Assembly: GCF_028532725.1 (NCBI RefSeq) | Contig: NZ_JAQKGU010000001.1 | Coordinates: forward strand, 310,001 to 374,000 | Reading direction: 5' to 3' | DNA length: 64,000 nt | From: Desulfovibrio sp. Fe33 | Lineage (GTDB): Bacteria; Desulfobacterota; Desulfovibrionia; Desulfovibrionales; Desulfovibrionaceae | Shown: piece after piece, positions 58,876 to 64,000 of the stretch | How positions within the stretch are numbered: position 1 is the stretch's first letter | Layout: the number at the start of each line of letters is the position of its first letter | The notes under the pieces: model-generated | Seen by the model: the letters and a program-made list of their open reading frames with translations, nothing else | Database searches by the model: none | Told to the model about the DNA's origin: nothing | Made by a program: the position numbers and the translations under genes

Positions 58876-59424
58876 CTACCTCGTCTCGGCCAGGTAGCCC
58901 AACTCGCGGGAGAAGTCGTTGGTATCGGCCGGGCGGCCGTGGAGCAGGTGCCCGAGGCGCATCATGTCCCCGGCCGGGAAGTCCTTCTGCCAGCGGGCGT
59001 AATAGCCGGTGAAGCCGTACATCCAGAGCATTTCCGAAGCCTGCGTGAAGACCTGTCCGGCAAGCTTGTCCCAGGTGGTCGAGGTCTCTATCTTCCAGAC
59101 CGGGTATTCCTCGCCGCCCACCTCGCGTTTGCCCTTGAAGTCGACCGCGATGTCGAGCACGCCGTTCGGCCGGGGGGTGATGACCCAGTAGTAGAGCCAG
59201 CCCTCGCCGCCCCATTCGAATTCGGTGTGCCGATAGTCCGTTTCCATGTCGGTGGGCGCGTCCAGGCCGCGGACGTCGCACAGGCAGCGGAACAGGTCCT
59301 TGATGGGCTCGGAAAAATTGGAGTTGACGCTCAGGTCGAAGTGGGAATCGCCTGAAACCAGGCGGGCTTCCAGCCATCCGGCCCGCGCTTCGGTCAGGAA
59401 GATTTCAAAACGTTCTTCAGACAT
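58876..59424 (-). CDS. Hypothetical protein, 182 residues
   Basis: I recognise no family. The protein is soluble, rich in Trp, Tyr and acidic residues (EWGGEGWLYYWVITPRPNGV, WKIETSTTWDKLAGQVF), with no membrane helix or signal. The start MSEERFE at 59424 follows GGAGGG at good spacing. It lies directly upstream of the dimer-glycosylase-like gene, as if in one operon, but no functional link is evident. Confidence 0.62.
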   Translation of the reverse strand: MSEERFEIFLTEARAGWLEARLVSGDSHFDLSVNSNFSEPIKDLFRCLCDVRGLDAPTDMETDYRHTEFEWGGEGWLYYWVITPRPNGVLDIAVDFKGKREVGGEEYPVWKIETSTTWDKLAGQVFTQASEMLWMYGFTGYYARWQKDFPAGDMMRLGHLLHGRPADTNDFSRELGYLAETR

Positions 59425-59780
59425 TACGCCCTCCATATCACGTTATGACGGCACATTACACAACTCGTGCCGGTTAGGCAAAGGGTGCGTGCGCGGAACG
59501 CTCTGGACGCGTCGAATCCTTGTCAAAAAAAGGTTTACAGTGTGCGCTATTTCCGATACGTACATGGCTCTTCTTATAATGGGAGAATGGCTATTTCATA
59601 AGTTGTTTGAATCGCACGTTTTCCTGTCTAAGAACGTAAAGATGTCGGGATCGGCCGCACGCGTCGACCGAGTGAACGGGGCTCGCCTGCCTCGGAAACG
59701 ATGACCCGCCAACTCGGAACCCTCATCTTGAAAATATACGTTAATACTACTTTGCCCGAGGTCCGTTGTGGAGGTAACCC
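59425..59780. other. 356-bp intergenic region, includes the rpsA promoter
   Basis: No gene is seen. A perfect TATAAT lies at 59575-59580, with only a poor -35 at standard spacing; the leader from there to rpsA would be about 195 nt. GGAGGT is the rpsA ribosome binding site. Divergent transcription toward the 59424 gene also starts in this interval. Confidence 0.5.
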
Positions 59781-61598
59781 ATGGAAAAAACTAATGAATC
59801 TGTTGAAATGCCCGAAATGGAAATGAATTTCGCCGACGCGCTCGACGAGTATCTGAATTCCGATTTCGGTGATCTGGACGAGGGAACCATTGTTTCCGGT
59901 GAAGTCGTCAAGGTCGACAAGGACTACGTGCTCGTCGACGTGAACTTCAAGTCCGAAGGACAAATCCCCGTTTCCGAATTCACCGAGGCTGACGGCACCG
60001 TGGCCGTTTCCGTCGGTGAGAAGGTCGACGTTTTCGTCGCCCGCAAGAACGAAGCCGAAGGCACCATCTACTTGTCCCGCGACAAGGCCAAGCGGATGCA
60101 GCTTTTTGATAAACTGGAAGAACTCCAGGAGAAGGACGGCGAAGTCGTCGGCCGGATCATCCGCCGCATCAAGGGCGGCTACACCGTCGATCTGGGCGGC
60201 GTCGAGGCATTCCTGCCCGGTTCCCATGTCGATCTGCGTCCGGTCCCCGACATGGACGCCCTGGTCAACCAGGAATTCGATTTCAAGATCCTCAAGATCA
60301 ACCGCCGCCGCTCCAACGTCATCGTTTCCCGCCGCGTGCTCCTCGAAGAGATGCGCAGCGAACAGCGCGACAAGCTGCTGGAAACCCTCGAAGAGGGTCA
60401 GGTTGTGGAAGGCAAGGTCAAGAACATCACTGAATACGGCGTGTTCATCGACCTGGGCGGCCTCGACGGCCTGCTGCACATCACCGACATGTCCTGGAAG
60501 CGCATCAAGCATCCCAAGGAAATGGTCGGCCTGGGCGACGATCTCCAGCTGAAGATCCTCAATTTCGACCGCGAAGGCCAGAAGGTTTCCCTCGGCCTGA
60601 AGCAGCTCGTTCCCGATCCGTGGGAGAACATCGCCGAGAAGTACCCCGAGGGTTCCCGCTTCACCGGCGTCATCACCAACCTGGCCGACTACGGCGCGTT
60701 CGTCGAGCTGGAGAACGGCGTCGAGGGCCTGGTCCACATCTCCGAGATGTCCTGGACCCGCAAGCTCCGTCACCCGTCCCAGATGGTCAAGGTCGGCGAG
60801 GAAGTCGAAGTCGTCGTCCTCGGCGTGGACCCGGACAAGAAGCGCATCTCCCTCGGCATGAAGCAGATCTCCCCGAATCCGTGGGATGTCGTGGCCGAGA
60901 AGTACCCCGAGGGCACCGTCCTTGAGGGCGCCATCAAGAACATCACCGAGTTCGGCGTGTTCATCGGCATCGAAGAGGGCATCGACGGCCTGATCCACGT
61001 GTCCGACATCTCCTGGACCAAGAAGATCCGCCACCCCTCCGAGGTCTACAAGGTCGGTGATTCCGTCCAGGCCAAGGTCCTCACCGTCGACAAGGAGAAC
61101 GAGAAGTTCACCTTGGGCGTGAAGCAGCTGACCGAAGACCCGTGGTCCCAGGTTCCGGCCAAGTACCCCGTGGGCCAGAAGGTCACCGGCGTCGTCACCA
61201 ACATCACCGACTTCGGTCTCTTCGTCGAGGTCGAGGAAGGCATCGAAGGCCTGGTTCACGTTTCCGAGATCAGCCGCAAGAAGATCAAGTCCCCTTCCGA
61301 GATGTTCAAGGAAGGCGACACCATCGAAGCCAAGGTCATCCACGTGTCCGCCGACGAGCGTCGTCTCGGCCTGTCCATCAAGCAGACCAAGGAAGAGCCC
61401 GTCCGCACCGGCGGCAGCAAGTCCAAGTCCTTTGGCGGCGACAGCGTGAGCGCCGGATCCACTCTGGGCGACCTGCTCCGCGAGAAGCTTGAGGAAGCCG
61501 CCGGGGACGCCCTGGCCGCTGCCGAAAAGGAAGAAGCCGCAGCAGCCGACGAGGTTGTCGAAGCCGAGGCCCCGGCCGAGGAAGAAGAGACCAAGTAG
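59781..61598 (+). CDS. rpsA: 30S ribosomal protein S1
   Basis: The 605-residue protein contains six S1 RNA-binding repeats. Repeats three to six each have a clear GxIxNITDFGxFVEL-like strand pattern (for example GVFIDLGGLDGLLHITDMSWKR and GLFVEVEEGIEGLVHVSEISRKK). The C-terminal ~60 residues are Ala/Glu-rich. S1 helps the ribosome bind structured or weak-leader mRNAs. It is about 50 residues longer than E. coli S1. sppA follows 11 nt later. Confidence 0.97.
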   Translation: MEKTNESVEMPEMEMNFADALDEYLNSDFGDLDEGTIVSGEVVKVDKDYVLVDVNFKSEGQIPVSEFTEADGTVAVSVGEKVDVFVARKNEAEGTIYLSRDKAKRMQLFDKLEELQEKDGEVVGRIIRRIKGGYTVDLGGVEAFLPGSHVDLRPVPDMDALVNQEFDFKILKINRRRSNVIVSRRVLLEEMRSEQRDKLLETLEEGQVVEGKVKNITEYGVFIDLGGLDGLLHITDMSWKRIKHPKEMVGLGDDLQLKILNFDREGQKVSLGLKQLVPDPWENIAEKYPEGSRFTGVITNLADYGAFVELENGVEGLVHISEMSWTRKLRHPSQMVKVGEEVEVVVLGVDPDKKRISLGMKQISPNPWDVVAEKYPEGTVLEGAIKNITEFGVFIGIEEGIDGLIHVSDISWTKKIRHPSEVYKVGDSVQAKVLTVDKENEKFTLGVKQLTEDPWSQVPAKYPVGQKVTGVVTNITDFGLFVEVEEGIEGLVHVSEISRKKIKSPSEMFKEGDTIEAKVIHVSADERRLGLSIKQTKEEPVRTGGSKSKSFGGDSVSAGSTLGDLLREKLEEAAGDALAAAEKEEAAAADEVVEAEAPAEEEETK

Positions 61599-61609
61599 GT
61601 TGAAGCGTC

Positions 61610-62512
61610 ATGCGCATGGCAGGAACCAAAGACCGTTTCTCCCAGCGCCACCCCTTCTTGTTTGGGGTGATGATGATTATATTGGCCATGGCCCTCATAA
61701 CGGGGGTCATGGCCTTTTTCCGCGCCATGGGGTGGATGCCCGGCTCCTTCGCCCTGTCGGGCGACAAGATCGGCGTTGTCCACGTGGACGGCATGATCCT
61801 CGACTCCTCGCGGGTCGTCGACTTCATCCGCACGCTTGAGGAGGACAATTCCGTCAAGGGCGTGCTTCTGCGCGTGGATTCCCCCGGCGGGGCCATTGCG
61901 CCCTCCCAGGAAATCTACGCGGCGGTCAAGAAACTGAACGCGGTCAAGCCGGTCGTCGCCTCATACGGCTCCATGGCCGCTTCCGGCGGCTACTACTGTT
62001 CCTGCCCGGCGCGGATCATCTACGCCAACTCCGGGTCCATCACCGCCTCCATCGGCGTCATGGCCGAGTTCGTCACCGTGGCCGACGCCATGGAAAAATT
62101 CGGCATCAAGCCGGAGGTCCTCACCACCGGCAAGTACAAGGCCGCGGGCACCCCCCTGCGGAACCTGACCGATGCGCAGCGCGAACAGATGCTCGACCTC
62201 ATGCACGACCTCCACGACCAGTTCGTGGATCACGTGGCCGAGGCGCGCGGCATGGATCGCGCCCGGGTCGCCGCCATTGCCGACGGACGGGCCGTCACCG
62301 GCCGTCAGGCCCTTTCCCTGGGACTTGTGGACCGCATCGGCACCCAGTCGGACGCCATCGCCGAGCTCAAGCGGGAATCGGGCATAGAAGGCCGCGCCGC
62401 GCTCGTGGAAGGTCCCGTCACCAAACAGTCGTTTGTCCGGGAGCTTATGGGCGCGCTCAAGATCGATCTCACCTCCAGCCTTCATCAGGGCTGGACCTTC
62501 TTCTATAAATAA
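61610..62512 (+). CDS. sppA: Signal peptide peptidase SppA (S49)
   Basis: The 300-residue protein has an N-terminal membrane helix (FGVMMIILAMALITGVMAFF) and a serine/lysine protease domain. The nucleophile Ser lies in YGSMAASGGYYCSCPA; the general-base Lys is expected in TTGKYKAAGTPLRN. It is a short, single-domain SppA, which forms higher oligomers. It cleaves residual signal peptides in the membrane. It is co-transcribed with rpsA. Confidence 0.92.
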   Translation: MRMAGTKDRFSQRHPFLFGVMMIILAMALITGVMAFFRAMGWMPGSFALSGDKIGVVHVDGMILDSSRVVDFIRTLEEDNSVKGVLLRVDSPGGAIAPSQEIYAAVKKLNAVKPVVASYGSMAASGGYYCSCPARIIYANSGSITASIGVMAEFVTVADAMEKFGIKPEVLTTGKYKAAGTPLRNLTDAQREQMLDLMHDLHDQFVDHVAEARGMDRARVAAIADGRAVTGRQALSLGLVDRIGTQSDAIAELKRESGIEGRAALVEGPVTKQSFVRELMGALKIDLTSSLHQGWTFFYK

Positions 62513-62532
62513 GCGTTTTCCCGACAGGGAAG

Positions 62533-63525
62533 TCAGGCTCGGAAGGGCCGGTCTCCGCAGGGAACGAGTCCGTTTTCGGTTTGCCACAGGCAACCGCATC
62601 CCGGGTTGCGCCGCATGAACGCCGATCCCTTTTCCTTGCCCATGGCGAACAGGGCCGTCGCCAGCGCGTCCGTCTGGACGCAGGTGGGCGCGATCACCGT
62701 GACGGCGCGTACCGGCGGTTCGGCGGGGTCGGTTCGGACAAGATGGTCGTATCCCTTGGACGCCCGACTTTCATAGTTGCCGGAAGTCGCGACCGCGCCG
62801 GAGCACAGGCGGAAGGTCGACAGGTTCCGGGCCGGGTCGGCCGCGTTTTGGATGCCTACCATCCATCCCGCGGTATTGTCCGGGCCGGTTCGCATGTCGC
62901 CGCCCGCATTGACCAGAAAATCGGCTATGCCGCTTTTTTCCAGTTCCCGCGCCGCGATGTCCACAATGCGTCCCTTGGCGATGCCGTCCAGCGAGACGCC
63001 CATACCCGTGCGCGTTAGCCGGATGGTGGTGCCGGTCATGACGATGCCGTCGGGGGAAGCCAGGACGCCTAGGTCGCGCCGCACTGGGGCAGGAAGGTCC
63101 TCGATGGATCGCGCGCCGTGGGCGGCGAGGGCTTCGAGAACAGGAGCGGTGGCGGGATTGAATCCGTTTCCGGACCGTTTCGATAAGAGGATGGCGTCGC
63201 CCAGCAGTTCGGCCACCGGGCCTGGAGCCTCCCGCAACACGCCTTGGGCATTGAGCACTCCCAGCGGGCTGGAGCCGCCGCGTCTCGTGAACAGGGTTTC
63301 GGCCCTGCCCATGGCCGCAAAGGCGCGTTCCACGGCCTCGTCCGCCAGGGCGCGGCTTGCATTGCGGACGGAAATGGTCGCATAGGTGCCCATCATCAGC
63401 CGTGTTTCGGTGCGTTCGGGAAGCTCCCGTCCGAGGACCGCGCCGGTCAGTCCGGCAAAGGGGGCGGCGCAGGCGATTGCGCCGAACGCGCCCAGGGCTC
63501 CGAGAAATACGCGTCTGCTAACCAT
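62533..63525 (-). CDS. apbE: FAD:protein FMN transferase
   Basis: The 330-residue protein has a twin-arginine-type signal (SRRVFLGALGAFG), indicating Tat export to the periplasm. The ApbE motifs are MMGTYATISV, GVSLDGIAKGRIVD and DFLVNAGGDMR, with CVQTDALATALFAMG near the end. It attaches FMN covalently to Thr/Ser in proteins of the Nqr/Rnf and NosR/FMN-binding families. The neighbouring membrane iron-sulfur protein (63763 on) is a probable substrate or its partner. Confidence 0.92.
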   Translation of the reverse strand: MVSRRVFLGALGAFGAIACAAPFAGLTGAVLGRELPERTETRLMMGTYATISVRNASRALADEAVERAFAAMGRAETLFTRRGGSSPLGVLNAQGVLREAPGPVAELLGDAILLSKRSGNGFNPATAPVLEALAAHGARSIEDLPAPVRRDLGVLASPDGIVMTGTTIRLTRTGMGVSLDGIAKGRIVDIAARELEKSGIADFLVNAGGDMRTGPDNTAGWMVGIQNAADPARNLSTFRLCSGAVATSGNYESRASKGYDHLVRTDPAEPPVRAVTVIAPTCVQTDALATALFAMGKEKGSAFMRRNPGCGCLWQTENGLVPCGDRPFRA

Positions 63526-63766
63526 CGAGATCGGTCTCCTTCAAGATGTCGTCCAAATTGAATTCCTGGCTTTTTTCCGGTGAGGATTCGGATGGAATCC
63601 CCTGCGCGTTCGCCGGGGCGTCCGACGCGGATTCGATGCCGCGCACGTAGCGCACGGAAGCCAGGTCCCGCTCCGCGCCTTCCTTGATCTGGCTCGTCAG
63701 CTCGAAGCCGCAGAGGCCGACAAAGGCGATGAAAAGCGCCAAGGTGAATATTTTTTTGAAGGTCAT
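63518..63766 (-). CDS. Small membrane-anchored protein, 82 residues
   Basis: The protein has one N-terminal hydrophobic segment (IFTLALFIAFVGLCGFEL), then a charged tail rich in Ser, Asp and Glu. AAGGAGAAA precedes the ATG. It overlaps apbE by 8 nt and the partial gene upstream by 4 nt, so it belongs to the same operon. No family is recognised; a small accessory subunit is possible. Confidence 0.65.
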   Translation of the reverse strand: MTFKKIFTLALFIAFVGLCGFELTSQIKEGAERDLASVRYVRGIESASDAPANAQGIPSESSPEKSQEFNLDDILKETDLDG

Positions 63767-64000
63767 GACTGTTTCTCCTTCTTCCATCCGTGAGTGAGCC
63801 AGTTGCGCATGAAGGCGAGGTAGTCGAAAACGGGCGTGGCCGGACACAGGAGCGCGCACCAGGGCCGTTTGACCACCAGCGACGCCACCAGGATCAGCAC
63901 GGTGAGGGCGAAAATCGCCGCGGAGCCGATGAAGGAAAAGGCCATTCCGAAGGGCGTGTATTCGGCGTCGGAAGGGTTGCGGAAATAGAGCGCGGCACTC
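63763..64000 (-). CDS. NosR/NapH-like 4Fe-4S membrane protein, C-terminal part (cut by window edge)
   Basis: The frame is open from the right edge to the TGA at 63763-63765, about 78 residues. It has a helix (FSFIGSAAIFALTVLILVASLV) and the Cys-rich KRPWCALLCPATPVFDYLAF, matching polyferredoxin-type or NosR-like membrane modules. Upstream cluster motifs and any FMN-binding domain lie outside the window. The downstream small protein and apbE suggest a flavinylated electron-transfer complex. Confidence 0.72.
   Translation of the reverse strand, partial: SAALYFRNPSDAEYTPFGMAFSFIGSAAIFALTVLILVASLVVKRPWCALLCPATPVFDYLAFMRNWLTHGWKKEKQS

Noticed and set aside
59628-61343. 571-codon open frame opposite rpsA
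   Set aside because: Repeated LGDV-like peptides arise from the S1 repeats read backwards; rpsA is certain.

Overview
This is a GC-rich, densely coded stretch of a chromosome, most likely from a strict anaerobe of the order Desulfovibrionales (Desulfovibrio or Pseudodesulfovibrio type). The evidence is the gene set taken together: a multiheme cytochrome c, a selenocysteine-containing SelD, Rex beside the F0 operon, a DsrE-like protein, a futalosine-type UbiA prenyltransferase, a B12-dependent methionine synthase without its reactivation domain, and many PAS/GGDEF/PilZ signalling proteins. I found no rRNA, phage, insertion sequence or CRISPR array. One tRNA is present, tRNA-Arg(UCU) at 55533-55609 on the minus strand. 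The placement is inference; no 16S sequence is available here.

Layout. 1-7.2 kb: end of a multiheme cytochrome, an ornithine aminotransferase-like enzyme, a five-PAS hybrid histidine kinase, selD (read through an in-frame UGA with a SECIS-like hairpin) and an EamA exporter. 7.2-13.4 kb: a surface-glycan-like neighbourhood with a WbuC cupin, a GNAT, a polysaccharide-deacetylase-like protein, a radical SAM/TPR protein and two glycosyltransferases. 13.6-15.4 kb: metX-metW. 15.4-20.3 kb: a histidine-rich membrane transporter with its MarR regulator and twin operators, FosX, a rhodanese, MscS, a UbiA/MqnP prenyltransferase and a small DMT exporter. 20.5-28.5 kb: a DksA-like protein, a PHP-glycosyltransferase fusion, rfaE2, a YkgJ protein, a glycosyltransferase, TatD, EamA and PilZ.

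28.6-37.1 kb: a QueG-like iron-sulfur protein, then a long leftward gene series running rpoH, TPR lipoprotein, lipoprotein, coiled-coil protein, rpiB, tkt, glpX, much of it with 4-nt overlaps. 37.1-43 kb: B12-dependent methionine synthase behind a strong palindrome, a TlpA lipoprotein, short ArgA, hpt and a zinc-ribbon/DUF3426 membrane protein. 43.2-45.8 kb: F0 genes (atpZ, atpI, atpB, atpE), then rex, with a Rex-like box ahead of the operon. 46-48.8 kb: a non-coding interval, an orphan OmpR-type regulator, a small orphan protein and a GGDEF protein with a degenerate signature. 48.8-53.6 kb: a DegT aminotransferase, PrsW, hisI-hisG behind a sigma-54-like promoter, and TerC. 53.7-59.4 kb: a methyltransferase, a DsrE-like protein, a secreted hypothetical, the tRNA, an SsuABC-type transporter and a pyrimidine-dimer-glycosylase-like protein. 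59.8-64 kb: rpsA, sppA, and an apbE operon with a NosR/NapH-like membrane protein cut by the window edge.

Taken together this is mainly core metabolism and envelope biology. The most distinctive points are regulatory and translational: Sec-encoded SelD, a probable Rex feedback loop on ATP synthase, the metH palindrome, the twin MarR operators, a -24/-12 promoter before hisIG, and the run linking the heat-shock sigma factor to envelope lipoproteins and pentose-phosphate enzymes. I did not find a clear defence system or an obviously new multi-gene machine. The best candidate for an undescribed pathway is the radical SAM/deacetylase/glycosyltransferase group at 7.3-13.4 kb.
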